DNA of 64,000 bases from positions 496,001-560,000 of the forward strand of contig NZ_JADDXU010000001.1 in the NCBI RefSeq assembly GCF_015163075.1, in the 5' to 3' direction. The translations under genes and the position numbers were made by a program. Each line of letters starts with the position of its first letter. The stretch's first letter is position 1. The notes beneath the pieces were generated by a model. The model made no database searches. It was given only the letters and a program-made list of their open reading frames with translations, and was not told the DNA's origin. Below, piece after piece: positions 51,261 to 61,676 of the stretch. Source of the stretch: Streptomyces justiciae. Its GTDB lineage: Bacteria; Actinomycetota; Actinomycetes; Streptomycetales; Streptomycetaceae.

Positions 51261-51878
51261 GTGACGAATCTGATGCCCTCCGCCGCCGGCGAGCCTTCCA
51301 TCGGTGGTGGCCTCGGCGACCAGGTCTACAACCGGCTGCTCAACGAGCGGATCATCTTCCTCGGCCAGCCGGTCGACGACGACATCGCGAACAAGATCAC
51401 CGCACAGCTGCTGCTCCTTGCCGCGGACCCGGACAAGGACATCTACCTCTACATCAACAGCCCGGGCGGTTCGATCACGGCCGGCATGGCGATCTACGAC
51501 ACCATGCAGTACATCAAGAACGACGTGGTGACGATCGCCATGGGCCTCGCCGCCTCCATGGGCCAGTTCCTGCTCAGCGCGGGCACCCCCGGCAAGCGCT
51601 TCGCGCTGCCGAACGCCGAGATCCTGATCCACCAGCCGTCCGCCGGCCTCGCCGGCTCGGCCTCGGACATCAAGATCCACGCCGAGCGGCTGCTGCACAC
51701 CAAGAAGCGCATGGCCGAGCTCACCTCGCAGCACACCGGCCAGTCGTTCGAGCAGATCACCCGCGACTCCGACCGCGACCGCTGGTTCGACGCGGAGGAG
51801 GCCAAGGAGTACGGCCTCATCGACGAGGTCATCACCACGGCCGCCAACATGCCGGGCGGCGGCGGCACCGGGGCCTGA
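51261..51878 (+). CDS. clpP1: ATP-dependent Clp protease proteolytic subunit 1
   Basis: 205 residues. Catalytic Ser99 (GLAASMGQF), His124 (ILIHQP) and Asp173 (SDRDRWF). [20 protein letters not shown] is the family core. It forms the heteromeric tetradecameric peptidase with ClpP2, fed by ClpX or ClpC. GTG 51261 follows AGGTGG. In Streptomyces clpP1 affects differentiation and is activated by ClgR. clpP2 begins 70 bases later. Confidence 0.97.
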   Translation: MTNLMPSAAGEPSIGGGLGDQVYNRLLNERIIFLGQPVDDDIANKITAQLLLLAADPDKDIYLYINSPGGSITAGMAIYDTMQYIKNDVVTIAMGLAASMGQFLLSAGTPGKRFALPNAEILIHQPSAGLAGSASDIKIHAERLLHTKKRMAELTSQHTGQSFEQITRDSDRDRWFDAEEAKEYGLIDEVITTAANMPGGGGTGA

Positions 51879-51948
51879 GCCCCACCGCAGGGCCCGCAAC
51901 GGCCCGCAGAGCCCCCAGCCGACCGCCTCAGCTCCTAGGAGACAGACA

Positions 51949-52629
51949 GTGAACGACTTCCCCGGCAGCGGCCTGTACGACCGCACGCGCGCCGAGTACA
52001 CGGGCCCCTCGGCGGAGTCCCGGTACGTCATCCCGCGCTTCGTCGAGCGCACCTCGCAGGGCATTCGTGAGTACGACCCGTACGCGAAGCTCTTCGAGGA
52101 GCGCGTGATCTTCCTCGGCGTCCAGATCGACGACGCCTCCGCCAACGACGTCATGGCGCAGCTGCTGTGCCTGGAGTCGATGGACCCCGACCGGGACATC
52201 TCGGTCTACATCAACAGCCCCGGTGGCTCCTTCACCGCGCTGACGGCGATCTACGACACGATGCAGTTCGTGAAGCCGGACATCCAGACGGTCTGCATGG
52301 GCCAGGCGGCCTCCGCCGCCGCCGTCCTGCTGGCCGCCGGTACGCCGGGCAAGCGCATGGCGCTCCCGAACGCCCGCGTGCTGATCCACCAGCCGTACAG
52401 CGAGACCGGCCGCGGTCAGGTCTCCGACCTGGAGATCGCCGCCAACGAGATCCTGCGGATGCGCTCGCAGCTGGAGGAGATGCTGGCCAAGCACTCCACC
52501 ACGCCGATCGAGAAGATCCGCGAGGACATCGAGCGCGACAAGATCCTCACGGCCGAGGAGGCGCTCTCGTACGGCCTGATCGACCAGATCATCTCCACCC
52601 GGAAGATGAACAACGCCGCAGTCCGCTGA
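51949..52629 (+). CDS. clpP2: ATP-dependent Clp protease proteolytic subunit 2
   Basis: 226 residues, with an N-terminal extension relative to ClpP1. Catalytic Ser122 (MGQAASAAA), His147 (LIHQPYSE) and Asp in the [12 protein letters not shown] segment. TAGGAGA precedes GTG 51949. The second ring of the actinobacterial ClpP1P2 peptidase; cotranscribed with clpP1. Confidence 0.97.
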   Translation: MNDFPGSGLYDRTRAEYTGPSAESRYVIPRFVERTSQGIREYDPYAKLFEERVIFLGVQIDDASANDVMAQLLCLESMDPDRDISVYINSPGGSFTALTAIYDTMQFVKPDIQTVCMGQAASAAAVLLAAGTPGKRMALPNARVLIHQPYSETGRGQVSDLEIAANEILRMRSQLEEMLAKHSTTPIEKIREDIERDKILTAEEALSYGLIDQIISTRKMNNAAVR

Positions 52630-52652
52630 CGCGGCTGCTGTATCGTCTGCCG

Positions 52653-52713
52653 CCCCTTGGCATGGTTCGTGTGCTTTGACACGCTGCACGTCAAAGTGAA
52701 CCCGGCCAAGGGG
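52653..52713. promoter_or_regulatory. nested double hairpin between clpP2 and clpX
   Basis: Outer arms CCCCTTGGC (52653-52661) and GCCAAGGGG (52705-52713) enclose inner arms CTTTGAC (52674-52680) and GTCAAAG (52690-52696). The inner dyad overlaps a TTGACA-like -35 box. It could be a terminator or attenuator of clpP1P2, or a protein-binding site at the clpX promoter. Confidence 0.6.
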
Positions 52714-52818
52714 GGCCCGAACGGGGGGCCAGGCAAGGTACCGTCGGATTAAGGCAGCACCAGGAGCCGCTGGATACGAAAGCGTCCAGTCGTCTCCCAG
52801 GCGAAGGGGAAGCACACC

Positions 52819-54108
52819 GTGGCACGCATCGGTGACGGCGGCGATCTGCTCAAGTGCTCGTTCTGCGGCAAGAGCCAGAAGCAGGTCAAGAAGCTCATCG
52901 CAGGGCCCGGTGTCTACATCTGCGACGAGTGCATCGATCTCTGCAACGAGATCATCGAGGAAGAACTCGCGGAGACGAGCGAGGTGCGCTGGGAGGAACT
53001 CCCCAAGCCCCGCGAGATCTACGAGTTCCTCGAGGGCTACGTGGTCGGCCAGGAAGCAGCCAAGAAGGCGCTCTCGGTCGCGGTCTACAACCACTACAAG
53101 CGCGTCCAGGCCGGCGAGAACGGCGGCGCCAACGGCCGTGACGACGCGATCGAGTTGGCGAAGTCCAACATCCTGCTGCTGGGCCCCACGGGCTCGGGCA
53201 AGACGCTGTTGGCGCAGACCCTGGCCCGCATGCTGAACGTCCCGTTCGCGATCGCGGACGCCACCGCGCTCACGGAGGCGGGTTACGTCGGCGAAGACGT
53301 CGAGAACATCCTGCTCAAGCTCATCCAGGCGGCGGACTACGACGTCAAGAAGGCCGAGACCGGGATCATCTACATCGATGAGATCGACAAGGTCGCGAGG
53401 AAGAGTGAAAACCCCTCCATCACACGCGACGTGAGCGGCGAGGGCGTGCAACAGGCCCTGCTCAAGATCCTCGAAGGCACCACGGCGTCGGTCCCGCCCC
53501 AGGGCGGCCGCAAGCACCCGCACCAGGAGTTCATCCAGATCGACACGACGAACGTCCTGTTCATCGTGGGCGGTGCCTTCGCGGGCCTGGAGAAGATCAT
53601 CGAGTCGCGGGCGGGGGCCAAGGGCATCGGCTTCGGCGCGACGATCCGCTCGAAGCGCGAGCTGGAGGCCAAGGACCAGTTCGAGGACGTCATGCCGGAG
53701 GACCTGGTGAAGTTCGGGATGATCCCGGAGTTCATCGGCCGCCTCCCGGTCATCACGTCGGTCCACAACCTGGACCGCGAGGCCCTGCTCCAGATCCTGG
53801 TCGAGCCTCGCAACGCCCTGGTGAAGCAGTACCAGCGCCTCTTCGAACTCGACGGCGTGGAACTGGACTTCGAGCGCGAGGCCCTGGAAGCCATCGCCGA
53901 CCAGGCCATCCTCCGCCAGACCGGCGCCCGAGGCCTCCGCGCCATCATGGAGGAAGTCCTCCAGGGCGTGATGTACGAAATCCCGTCCCGCAAGGACGTG
54001 GCCAGGGTCGTCATCACAGCAGACGTGGTCCACTCCAACGTCAACCCGACCCTGATCCCACGCGACGCGCGGGGCGGACGGGGCTCGGGGGAGCAGAAGA
54101 CGGCGTAG
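52819..54108 (+). CDS. clpX: ClpX, AAA+ unfoldase of the Clp protease
   Basis: 429 residues. The N-terminal zinc-binding domain uses Cys13, Cys16, Cys35 and Cys38. Walker A GPTGSGKT is at 122-129; the pore loop GYVG and Walker [10 protein letters not shown] follow. The arginine-rich RKHPHQEF loop and sensor-2 [11 protein letters not shown] are present. It unfolds tagged proteins and threads them into ClpP1P2. GTG 52819 follows AAGGGGAA. It ends in a long Arg/Gly tail before a strong terminator. Confidence 0.97.
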   Translation: MARIGDGGDLLKCSFCGKSQKQVKKLIAGPGVYICDECIDLCNEIIEEELAETSEVRWEELPKPREIYEFLEGYVVGQEAAKKALSVAVYNHYKRVQAGENGGANGRDDAIELAKSNILLLGPTGSGKTLLAQTLARMLNVPFAIADATALTEAGYVGEDVENILLKLIQAADYDVKKAETGIIYIDEIDKVARKSENPSITRDVSGEGVQQALLKILEGTTASVPPQGGRKHPHQEFIQIDTTNVLFIVGGAFAGLEKIIESRAGAKGIGFGATIRSKRELEAKDQFEDVMPEDLVKFGMIPEFIGRLPVITSVHNLDREALLQILVEPRNALVKQYQRLFELDGVELDFEREALEAIADQAILRQTGARGLRAIMEEVLQGVMYEIPSRKDVARVVITADVVHSNVNPTLIPRDARGGRGSGEQKTA

Positions 54109-54130
54109 CGGCCGCGGACAGACACACGAA

Positions 54131-54166
54131 CGAAGGGGCCCCGGTCAACCGACCGGGGCCCCTTCG
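54131..54166. terminator. bidirectional terminator downstream of clpX
   Basis: 16-bp perfect stem CGAAGGGGCCCCGGTC and its complement with a 4-base loop, between convergent genes. Confidence 0.88.
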
Positions 54167-54179
54167 CAGTTGACGAACG

Positions 54180-55100
54180 TCAGGCCTTCACGCGCACGTC
54201 CGTGCGGAGCTTGGCGGTCAGCTCTGCCGCCTCCGCCATCGTCTTGCTCTTGCCCGCGATCATCTCGGCCACGTCGTACGAGATCACGTAGGCAACCGTG
54301 CTGTGGTCACCCCAGACGCAGAACGGCATCTTCACGGTCATGCCGGATTCGGTGGACTGGATCTCCTGGCACTTCATGACGCCGTTCTCGAAACCGGCGG
54401 GCTTCTGCTCGGTGGGGGAGCCCACGAGCTTCTGACCGGAGTCCGAGTCCTTCTCGGACTCCTTCTTCATGTTGGCGAACATCGCGTCGACGACCTTCTC
54501 GGGATCTTCGATGGAGCCGTACACGCCCGCGAACATCAGCTGCTTAGGTGCGGTCTCCGACCCGGCGGAGTAGTCCGCGCTGACGTCCTTGGCGTTCTTG
54601 ACGCCCCACGACTCGGCGTCCTTGACGTCGCTCTCGGTGAGCCCGTCGGCCTCGGTGCCGTCGCCCTTCTTGTACTCGTTGTCGATGACCGTCGCCGGCG
54701 CCGTCAGCTTGTACGTGCCGTCGTCCGCGATGTCCGACCCGCCGTCACTGCCGCCCTTGAGCAGCAGCGTCGCCCCCACCGCGATCGCGGCCACGACCGC
54801 CACCGCGCCGATGATGATGCCCAGCTTCTTCTTGCCGCCGCCCGGAGCCGGGGGCTGGGGGACTCCGTACGGGGCCTGGCCGTAGGGCTGCTGGCCGTAC
54901 GGCGGCTGGCCCTGCGGCGGGACGCCCTGCGGGGGCTGCTGCGGGTAGCCGTAGCCCGGCTGGGGTGCGGTCGGCTGCTGAGGGTAGCCATAGCCGGGCT
55001 GGGGGGCCTGCGGCGGCTGCTGGCCGTAGGGGCCCGGCTGGCCGTACGGACCGGGCTGCTGGGGCTGCCCGCCGTACGGGCCCGGCTGGTTGTAGCTCAT
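54180..55100 (-). CDS. Pro/Gln/Tyr/Gly-rich membrane-anchored protein of unknown function
   Basis: 306 residues. The first 90 or so are a low-complexity cytoplasmic head of repeated QPGPYGQ and PQPGYGYPQQP units. One membrane helix (LGIIIGAVAVVAAIAVGATLLL) is preceded by GGGKKK. An external domain of about 190 residues contains MKCQEIQST and MPFCVWGDH, whose two Cys could form a disulfide. The design recalls actinobacterial proteins whose Pro-rich tails face the cytoplasm and a sensor domain the outside. GGAGGGG precedes ATG 55100. Divergent from valS. Confidence 0.8.
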   Translation of the reverse strand: MSYNQPGPYGGQPQQPGPYGQPGPYGQQPPQAPQPGYGYPQQPTAPQPGYGYPQQPPQGVPPQGQPPYGQQPYGQAPYGVPQPPAPGGGKKKLGIIIGAVAVVAAIAVGATLLLKGGSDGGSDIADDGTYKLTAPATVIDNEYKKGDGTEADGLTESDVKDAESWGVKNAKDVSADYSAGSETAPKQLMFAGVYGSIEDPEKVVDAMFANMKKESEKDSDSGQKLVGSPTEQKPAGFENGVMKCQEIQSTESGMTVKMPFCVWGDHSTVAYVISYDVAEMIAGKSKTMAEAAELTAKLRTDVRVKA

Positions 55101-55224
55101 TACTGGGTTCCCCTCCAGATACTTATGTGTTCCAGACATCCTGGCGCAGGCCCGGCGCGCGCAACGCATCGGGGGGCGCACCGTTACAGAACAAACGCGT
55201 TTCGGGACACGCCCGGGACACCCC

Positions 55225-55230
55225 TAAACT
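55225..55230 (+). promoter_or_regulatory. -10 element of a probably leaderless valS transcript
   Basis: TAAACT ends 6 bases before the GTG start, with no ribosome binding site between. The same arrangement precedes folC. Confidence 0.55.
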
Positions 55231-55236
55231 GACCCC

Positions 55237-57861
55237 GTGACCGAGAACGCTCAGCAGCAGCCACCAGCGCCCGACACCGAACTGCCGACCCAGTACGCGC
55301 CGGCCGAGGTAGAGGGAGCGCTGTACGAGCGCTGGGTGGACAAGGGTTACTTCGCCGCCGACGCGAAGAGCGACAAGCCGCCCTACACCATCGTCATCCC
55401 GCCGCCGAACGTCACCGGTTCGCTCCACCTGGGCCACGCCTTCCAGCACACGCTCATGGACGCCCTCACCCGCCGTAAGCGCATGCAGGGCTTCGAGGCG
55501 CTGTGGCTGCCCGGCATGGACCACGCCGGCATCGCCACCCAGAACAAGGTCGAGCAGCAGCTCGCCGAGGAGGGCAAGTCCCGCCACGACCTGGGCCGCG
55601 AGGAGTTCGTCGAGCGCGTCTGGCAGTGGAAGGAGGAGTACGGCGGCAAGATCCTCGGCCAGATGCGGCGCCTCGGCGACGGCGTCGACTGGGACCGTGA
55701 GCGCTTCACCATGGACGAGGGCCTGTCCAAGGCCGTCCTCACCATCTTCAAGAAGCTCTACGACGACGAGCTGATCTACCGCGCCGAGCGCATCATCAAC
55801 TGGTGTCCGCGCTGTCTGACGGCCATTTCGGACATCGAGGTGGAGTACCAGGAGGACGACGGCGAGCTCGTCTCCATCAAGTACGGGGAGGGCGACGAGA
55901 CCCTCGTCGTCGCCACCACGCGCGCGGAGACCATGCTCGGTGACACAGCCGTCGCCGTTCACCCCGACGACGAGCGGTACCAGCACCTCATCGGCAAGCG
56001 GATCAAGCTCCCGCTCACCGACCGCTCCATCCCCGTCGTCGCCGACACCCACGTCGACCCCGAGTTCGGCACGGGTGCCGTCAAGGTCACCCCGGCCCAC
56101 GACCCCAACGACTTCGCGATCGGCCAGCGCCACGGCCTGGAGTCGATCACGGTCATGGACGAGCGTGCCGTCATCACCGCCCACGGCCCCTTCCAGGGCC
56201 TCGACCGCTTCGAGGCGCGCTCCGCCATCGTCGCGGCGCTGCGCTCGCAGGGGCGGATCGTCGCCGAGAAGCGGCCGTACGTCCACTCCGTCGGCCACTG
56301 CTCGCGCTGCAAGACCACCATCGAGCCGCGCCTGTCCATGCAGTGGTGGGTCAAGGTCGGCCCGCTGGCGAAGGCCGCCGGCGACGCGGTCCGCGGCGGC
56401 CGCGTCAAGATCCACCCCGAGGACATGTCGAAGCGGTACTTCGACTGGGTCGACAACATGCACGACTGGTGCATCTCGCGGCAGTTGTGGTGGGGACACC
56501 GGATTCCGGTCTGGTACGGCCCCGACGGCGAGGTCGTCTGCGTCGGTCCCGACGAGGAGCCGCCCACCGGTGAGGGCTGGCGTCAGGACACCGACGTCCT
56601 CGACACCTGGTTCTCCTCCGGCCTGTGGCCGTTCTCCACGCTCGGCTGGCCCGAACAGACCGAGGACCTGCGGAAGTTCTACCCGACCGACGTCCTGCTC
56701 ACCGGCCACGACATCATCTTCTTCTGGGTCGCCCGGATGATGATGTTCGGCCTGTACGCCATGGACGGCGAGGTCCCCTTCAAGACCATCGCGCTGACCG
56801 GGCTCGTCCGCGACGAGCGCGGCAAGAAGATGTCGAAGTCCTTCGGCAACGTCGTCGACCCGCTGGACTGGATGGACAAGTACGGCTCCGACGCCGTCCG
56901 CTTCACCCTGGCCCGCGGCGCCAACCCCGGCACCGACGTCCCGATCGGCGAGGACTGGGTCCAGGCGTCCCGGAACTTCGCCAACAAGATCTGGAACGCC
57001 ACGCGCTTCGCGCTGATGAACGGCGCGACGATCGAGGGCCCGCTGCCCGAGCCGTCGCAGATGTCGGCGACCGACCGCTGGATCCTCTCCCGTCTCAACA
57101 AGACGGTCGCCCAAGTCGACGCGTACTACGAGGACTTCCAGTTCGCGAAGCTCTCCGACGCCCTCTTCCACTTCGCATGGGACGAGGTCTTCGACTGGTA
57201 CGTAGAGCTGTCCAAGACGACGTTCCAGGCGGGCGGCGAGAGCGCCAAGGTCTCCCAGCGCGTCCTCGGCGAGGTCCTCGACATCACGCTGAAGCTGCTG
57301 CACCCGATCGTCCCGTTCGTCACCGACACCCTCTGGACCACCCTCACGGGCGGCGAGTCGGTCGTCATCGCGGACTGGCCGAAGGACAGCGGCTTCCGGG
57401 ACGCGGCCGCCGAGCGCGAGATCGAGTCCCTCCAGTCCGTCATCACCGAGGTCCGTCGCTTCCGCGCCGACCAGGGCCTCCAGCCCGGCCAGCGCGTGCC
57501 CGCACGGCTGACGTTGGACGGCACTGCCCTGGCCCCGCACGAGGCGGCCATCCGCCAGCTCCTCCGCCTCCAGCCCGAGGGCGAGAGCTTCTCGGCGACG
57601 GCGACCCTCCCGGTCGCCGGGGCCACGGTCGCCCTCGACCTCTCCGGCACCATCGACGTCGCGGCGGAGCGCAAGCGCCTCGCCAAGGACCTCGCGGCGG
57701 CGGAGAAGGAGAAGGCCCAGGCAACGGCCAAGCTCGGCAACGAGGCGTTCCTGGCGAAGGCCCCGGACAACGTGGTGGACAAGATCCGAGGCCGCCTGGC
57801 AAAGGCGGACGAGGACATCGCCCGCATCCAGGCTCAGCTGGACAGGCTGCCGCCCGCGTAA
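55237..57861 (+). CDS. valS: valyl-tRNA synthetase
   Basis: 874 residues, full length. HIGH-type motif HLGH at 64-67 and KMSKS at 531-535. The editing domain lies between them ([17 protein letters not shown]). The tRNA-anticodon domain ([15 protein letters not shown]) and a C-terminal coiled coil ([20 protein letters not shown]) follow. It charges tRNA-Val and hydrolyses mischarged Thr. No ribosome binding site precedes GTG 55237, so translation is probably leaderless. I see no T-box upstream. Confidence 0.97.
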   Translation: MTENAQQQPPAPDTELPTQYAPAEVEGALYERWVDKGYFAADAKSDKPPYTIVIPPPNVTGSLHLGHAFQHTLMDALTRRKRMQGFEALWLPGMDHAGIATQNKVEQQLAEEGKSRHDLGREEFVERVWQWKEEYGGKILGQMRRLGDGVDWDRERFTMDEGLSKAVLTIFKKLYDDELIYRAERIINWCPRCLTAISDIEVEYQEDDGELVSIKYGEGDETLVVATTRAETMLGDTAVAVHPDDERYQHLIGKRIKLPLTDRSIPVVADTHVDPEFGTGAVKVTPAHDPNDFAIGQRHGLESITVMDERAVITAHGPFQGLDRFEARSAIVAALRSQGRIVAEKRPYVHSVGHCSRCKTTIEPRLSMQWWVKVGPLAKAAGDAVRGGRVKIHPEDMSKRYFDWVDNMHDWCISRQLWWGHRIPVWYGPDGEVVCVGPDEEPPTGEGWRQDTDVLDTWFSSGLWPFSTLGWPEQTEDLRKFYPTDVLLTGHDIIFFWVARMMMFGLYAMDGEVPFKTIALTGLVRDERGKKMSKSFGNVVDPLDWMDKYGSDAVRFTLARGANPGTDVPIGEDWVQASRNFANKIWNATRFALMNGATIEGPLPEPSQMSATDRWILSRLNKTVAQVDAYYEDFQFAKLSDALFHFAWDEVFDWYVELSKTTFQAGGESAKVSQRVLGEVLDITLKLLHPIVPFVTDTLWTTLTGGESVVIADWPKDSGFRDAAAEREIESLQSVITEVRRFRADQGLQPGQRVPARLTLDGTALAPHEAAIRQLLRLQPEGESFSATATLPVAGATVALDLSGTIDVAAERKRLAKDLAAAEKEKAQATAKLGNEAFLAKAPDNVVDKIRGRLAKADEDIARIQAQLDRLPPA

Positions 57862-57878
57862 GGGTCTGTACGACGCTG

Positions 57879-57912
57879 AAGGCTCCCGGAACTGCTCGGT
57901 TCCGGGAGCCTT
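57879..57912 (+). terminator. valS terminator
   Basis: 14-bp perfect stem AAGGCTCCCGGAAC and its complement, 6-base loop. Confidence 0.85.
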
Positions 57913-57921
57913 TACGCACCC

Positions 57922-57965
57922 AAGGGGCGCGGGGAACTGCGCGACCGGCCACAACCAACCCGCAC
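57922..57965. repeat. dispersed GGGGCGCGGGGAACTG repeat, copy C
   Basis: Shares GGGGCGCGGGGAACTGCGCG with copies A and B, then ACCGGCCACA and a CCCGCAC end. It follows the valS terminator directly. Confidence 0.8.
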
Positions 57966-58021
57966 TCGCCGTACAAAGCCCAGCCACCCCACTCCATAGG
58001 CGCCCTGCCACTCCCCCTCCG

Positions 58022-58027
58022 TAGACT
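58022..58027 (+). promoter_or_regulatory. -10 element of a probably leaderless folC transcript
   Basis: TAGACT ends 6 bases before GTG 58034; TAGACTGACCCCGTGA matches the valS start region (TAAACTGACCCCGTGA) at 15 of 16 bases. Confidence 0.55.
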
Positions 58028-58033
58028 GACCCC

Positions 58034-59521
58034 GTGAGCGACACCGACGACCCCTTCGACGAGATCATCTCGGCAGAGACCGACCGCGACCCCGACCTCG
58101 CGGTCATCGAGGCCGGCAGCCGCACCCTGCGCACCCAAGGCACCCCGCCGGAGGCACAGGTACCGACCCGCCCCGAGGACCCCGAGCTCGACAAGGCCCT
58201 CAGGGACGTCGAGGCGGAGCTCGCCACCCGCTGGGGCGAGACCAAGCTGGAGCCCTCCGTCAGCCGCATCGCCGCGCTGATGGACGTCCTGGGCGAGCCG
58301 CAGCGGTCGTACCCCTCGATCCACATCACGGGGACGAACGGCAAGACCTCCACGGCCCGCATGATCGAGGCCCTGCTCGGCGCCTTCGAGCTGCGTACGG
58401 GGCGGTACACCAGCCCTCACGTGCAGTCCGTCACCGAGCGCATCAGCCTCGACGGGGCGCCGATCTCCGCCGAGCGGTTCATCGAGACGTACGAGGACAT
58501 CAAGCCGTACATCGAGATGGTCGACTCCCAGCAGCAGTACCGGCTGTCCTTCTTCGAGGTGCTGACCGGCATGGCGTACGCCGCCTTCGCGGACGCGCCC
58601 GTGGACGTGGCCGTCGTCGAGGTCGGGATGGGCGGCACCTGGGACGCCACCAACGTCATCGACGGTGACGTCGCCGTCGTCACGCCCATCGATCTCGACC
58701 ACACCGACCGGCTCGGCGAGACGCCCGGCGAGATCGCCACGGAGAAGGCCGGCATCGTCAAGCAGGACGCGACGGTCATCCTGGCCCAGCAGCCGGTCGA
58801 CGCCGCTCAGGTGCTGCTCAAGAAGGCGGTCGAGGTCGACGCCACGGTCGCTCGGGAAGGGCTCGAGTTCGGGGTCGTCTCGCGGCAGGTCGCCGTCGGC
58901 GGCCAGCTGCTGACGCTGCGCGGGCTCGGCGGGGAGTACGAGGAGGTGTACCTCCCGCTGCACGGCGCCTACCAGGCGCACAACGCCGCCGTCGCGCTCG
59001 CCGCCGTAGAGGCGTTCTTCGGCGTCGGCTCGCAGCGGCCCGAGCCGCTCGACATCGACACCGTCCGCAAGGCCTTCGCGGCCGTGTCCTCGCCTGGCAG
59101 GCTGGAGGTCGTACGGCGGTCTCCCACCGTCGTCCTGGACGCCGCCCACAACCCGGCGGGCGCCCGCGCCACCGCCGAGGCGGTCGGCGAGGCCTTCGAC
59201 TTCAGCCGGCTGATCGGCGTGGTCGGGGCGAGCGGCGACAAGAACGTACGAGGGCTGCTCGAGGCCTTCGAGCCGATCTTCGCGGAGGTCGTGATCACGC
59301 AGAACTCCAGCCACCGCGCCATGGACGCCGACGAGCTGGCCGCGATCGCCGTCGAGGTGTTCGGCGAGGAGCGCGTCCAGGTCGAGCCGCGGCTGCCCGA
59401 CGCCCTGGAGGCCGCGATCACGCTGGCCGAGGAGGAGGGCGAGTTCGCGGGCGGCGGTGTGCTCGTCACCGGTTCTGTCATCACTGTCGGCGAGGCCCGA
59501 CTGCTTCTGGGGAGGGGCTGA
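58034..59521 (+). CDS. folC: bifunctional folylpolyglutamate synthase / dihydrofolate synthase
   Basis: 495 residues. The Mur-ligase-type P-loop HITGTNGKTSTARMIEALL is at about residues 97-115. VEVGMGGTWDATNVID and the C-terminal LDAAHNPAGARATAEAVG are FolC signatures. It adds glutamate to dihydropteroate and folates. An acidic N-terminal extension of about 50 residues precedes the catalytic core. It probably starts leaderless at GTG 58034. The DUF4233 gene follows after 6 bases. Confidence 0.95.
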   Translation: MSDTDDPFDEIISAETDRDPDLAVIEAGSRTLRTQGTPPEAQVPTRPEDPELDKALRDVEAELATRWGETKLEPSVSRIAALMDVLGEPQRSYPSIHITGTNGKTSTARMIEALLGAFELRTGRYTSPHVQSVTERISLDGAPISAERFIETYEDIKPYIEMVDSQQQYRLSFFEVLTGMAYAAFADAPVDVAVVEVGMGGTWDATNVIDGDVAVVTPIDLDHTDRLGETPGEIATEKAGIVKQDATVILAQQPVDAAQVLLKKAVEVDATVAREGLEFGVVSRQVAVGGQLLTLRGLGGEYEEVYLPLHGAYQAHNAAVALAAVEAFFGVGSQRPEPLDIDTVRKAFAAVSSPGRLEVVRRSPTVVLDAAHNPAGARATAEAVGEAFDFSRLIGVVGASGDKNVRGLLEAFEPIFAEVVITQNSSHRAMDADELAAIAVEVFGEERVQVEPRLPDALEAAITLAEEEGEFAGGGVLVTGSVITVGEARLLLGRG

Positions 59522-59527
59522 CCACCC

Positions 59528-59890
59528 GTGCGTACGCTCTGTTCTTCGACCCTGATCGGCGAGTTCTTCGTCATCGGCTTCGCCGCCTTGGTCGCGATGA
59601 AGGACGACGACCTGTCCACGTCCACGGTGTGGACGGTCAGCGGCATCGCGATGTTCCTGTGTCTGGTGCTGTGCGGGGTGGTGACCCGGCCGGGCGGCAT
59701 CGCGCTGGGCTGGGCGCTCCAGGTCGCGCTCATCGCCTCCGGGTTCGTCGTGCCGACGATGTTCTTCCTGGGCGCGGTCTTCGCCGCCCTGTGGTGGGCC
59801 TCGGTGCACTACGGCCGGAAGATCGACGAGGCGAAGGCCAGATTCGCGGCGATGGCGGAGGCGGAGACCCCCACACCTGACGCTGCGTGA
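59528..59890 (+). CDS. DUF4233 membrane protein
   Basis: 120 residues with three or four membrane segments (TLIGEFFVIGFAALVAM, GIAMFLCLVLCGVVTR, LGWALQVALIASGFVVP). DUF4233 proteins are found next to folC across actinobacteria; their function is unknown. GTG 59528 is 6 bases after the folC stop, so it is cotranscribed. Confidence 0.85.
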   Translation: MRTLCSSTLIGEFFVIGFAALVAMKDDDLSTSTVWTVSGIAMFLCLVLCGVVTRPGGIALGWALQVALIASGFVVPTMFFLGAVFAALWWASVHYGRKIDEAKARFAAMAEAETPTPDAA

Positions 59891-59964
59891 CAGACGGCCG
59901 GACACGCCCTGTAACCTCGGTCTTCCCGCACCACGCTTGACACGCTCGACAAAGGAGTCCCCTC

Positions 59965-60378
59965 GTGACGCAGCGCACCCTCGTCCTCCTCAAGCCCGAC
60001 GCCGTCCGTCGTGGCCTGACCGGCGAGATCATCAGCCGTATCGAGCGCAAGGCCGGCTGGCAGATCACCGCGCTGGAGCTGCGCACCCTGGACCAGGAGA
60101 CGCTGGAGCAGCACTACGGCGAGCACAAGGGCAAGCCCTTCTACGAGCCGCTGGTGGAGTTCATGGCCTCCGGCCCGGTCGTGGCGCTGATCGTCGAGGG
60201 TGAGCGGGTCATCGAGGGTGTGCGCGCGCTGGCCGGCCCGACCGACCCGATCGCCGCCGCGCCCGGTTCGATCCGCGGGGACTTCGGTGTGATCGTCCGC
60301 GAGAACCTCATCCACGCCTCCGACTCCGAGGAGTCCGCGGAGCGCGAGGTGAAGATCTTCTTCCCGGGTCGCGCCTGA
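59965..60378 (+). CDS. ndk: nucleoside diphosphate kinase
   Basis: 137 residues. TLVLLKPDAVRRGLTGEIISRIE begins the protein. GSIRGDFGV and the phosphoacceptor His in RENLIHASDSEESAEREV are present. It equilibrates NTP and NDP pools. AAAGGAG precedes GTG 59965. A terminator hairpin follows. Confidence 0.97.
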   Translation: MTQRTLVLLKPDAVRRGLTGEIISRIERKAGWQITALELRTLDQETLEQHYGEHKGKPFYEPLVEFMASGPVVALIVEGERVIEGVRALAGPTDPIAAAPGSIRGDFGVIVRENLIHASDSEESAEREVKIFFPGRA

Positions 60379-60394
60379 CGCGTGTGCCGTTGGT

Positions 60395-60424
60395 GAAAGT
60401 CCGGGGGGCCGCCTCCGGACTTTC
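60395..60424 (+). terminator. ndk terminator
   Basis: 10-bp stem GAAAGTCCGG and its complement around a G/C-rich loop, 17 bases after the stop. Confidence 0.75.
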
Positions 60425-60630
60425 TTGGCATATGCGTGGCGATCGAGGGAACGAGCACCCCCGAACGCCCCTCTCCAGGAGCGAACACCGTCGGCATCTG
60501 CTGACAATGGCGGAGACCCTTACGCAGTGTTCGTGCAGGCGCCACTACGATGGAGGCCTTCACGTCACAGCACCCACTTCGCCGACCTGAAAAGCCCTCA
60601 AAAGCTCCCAGGAAGGCCAGACGAATCCTG

Positions 60631-61662
60631 ATGGGGAACTCAATGTCGTTCATCGGCCGTGACATGGCTGTCGACCTCGGGACCGCCAACACGCTGGTGT
60701 ACGTCAGGGGTCGCGGGATCGTACTCAACGAGCCGTCCGTCGTCGCGATCAACACGAACACCGGTGGCATCCTGGCGGTCGGCGCCGAAGCGAAGAAGAT
60801 GATCGGGCGCACGCCCGGCAACATCGTTGCCGTCCGTCCGCTGAAGGACGGCGTGATCGCCGACTTCGAGATCACCGAGCGGATGCTCCGCTACTTCATC
60901 CTGAAGATCCACAAGCGGCGGTATCTGGCTCGTCCGCGGGTCGTCGTCTGTGTGCCCTCGGGCATCACCGGCGTCGAGCGCCGTGCCGTCATCGAGGCGT
61001 CGTCCCAGGCCGGCGCCCGCCAGGTGCACATCATCGAGGAGCCCATGGCCGCGGCCATCGGCTCCGGCCTGCCGGTCCACGAGGCCACGGGCAACATGGT
61101 GGTCGACATCGGCGGCGGCACGACGGAGGTCGCGGTCATCTCGCTCGGCGGGATCGTCACCGCCCAGTCGATCCGCGTCGCGGGCGACGAACTGGACAAC
61201 GCGATCATCCAGCACATCAAGAAGGAGTACTCCCTCCTCCTCGGTGAGCGGACGGCCGAGCAGATCAAGATCACGATCGGTTCGGCGTACGACCTCGACG
61301 CTGACGAGCACACCGAAATCCGCGGCCGGGACCTCGTCTCCGGGCTGCCCAAGACCGTCGTCATCTCGGCCGCCGAAGTCCGCAAGGCGATCGAGGAGCC
61401 CGTCAACGCGATCGTGGACGCGGTGAAGACGACCCTCGACAAGTGCCCGCCCGAGCTGTCCGGCGACATCATGGACCGCGGAATCGTTCTGACCGGCGGG
61501 GGCGCCCTGCTGCGCGGTCTCGACGAGCGGCTGCGCCGCGAGACCGGCATGCCGATCCACATCGCCGAGGACCCCCTCGACAGCGTGGCGCTCGGCTCCG
61601 GCAAGTGCGTGGAGGAGTTCGAGGCGCTCCAGCAGGTCCTGGACGCCCAGCCGCGCAGATGA
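60631..61662 (+). CDS. mreB: rod-shape-determining actin homologue MreB
   Basis: 343 residues. Phosphate-1 loop [31 protein letters not shown], phosphate-2 [14 protein letters not shown] and adenosine motif [15 protein letters not shown]. It forms membrane-associated filaments; in Streptomyces it acts mainly in spore-wall synthesis. I used ATG 60631 ([11 protein letters not shown]), the form I recall from other streptomycetes; ATG 60643, after GGGGAA, is an alternative. A hairpin separates it from mreC. Confidence 0.96.
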   Translation: MGNSMSFIGRDMAVDLGTANTLVYVRGRGIVLNEPSVVAINTNTGGILAVGAEAKKMIGRTPGNIVAVRPLKDGVIADFEITERMLRYFILKIHKRRYLARPRVVVCVPSGITGVERRAVIEASSQAGARQVHIIEEPMAAAIGSGLPVHEATGNMVVDIGGGTTEVAVISLGGIVTAQSIRVAGDELDNAIIQHIKKEYSLLLGERTAEQIKITIGSAYDLDADEHTEIRGRDLVSGLPKTVVISAAEVRKAIEEPVNAIVDAVKTTLDKCPPELSGDIMDRGIVLTGGGALLRGLDERLRRETGMPIHIAEDPLDSVALGSGKCVEEFEALQQVLDAQPRR

Positions 61663-61676
61663 CGTAACTCTTCGAT

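Noticed and set aside
51928..54033. A 701-codon open frame opposite clpP2 and clpX
   Set aside because: Same reason: antisense to well-defined genes, with no motif or start signal of its own.
55101..55236. A T-box riboswitch before valS
   Set aside because: The gap is short, no T-box sequence or specifier stem is visible, and the transcript appears leaderless.
55123..58410. A 1095-codon open frame opposite valS and the start of folC
   Set aside because: It is an antisense shadow of genes with clear family motifs; its composition (Leu/Val/Gly/Asp/Arg) is typical of such shadows.
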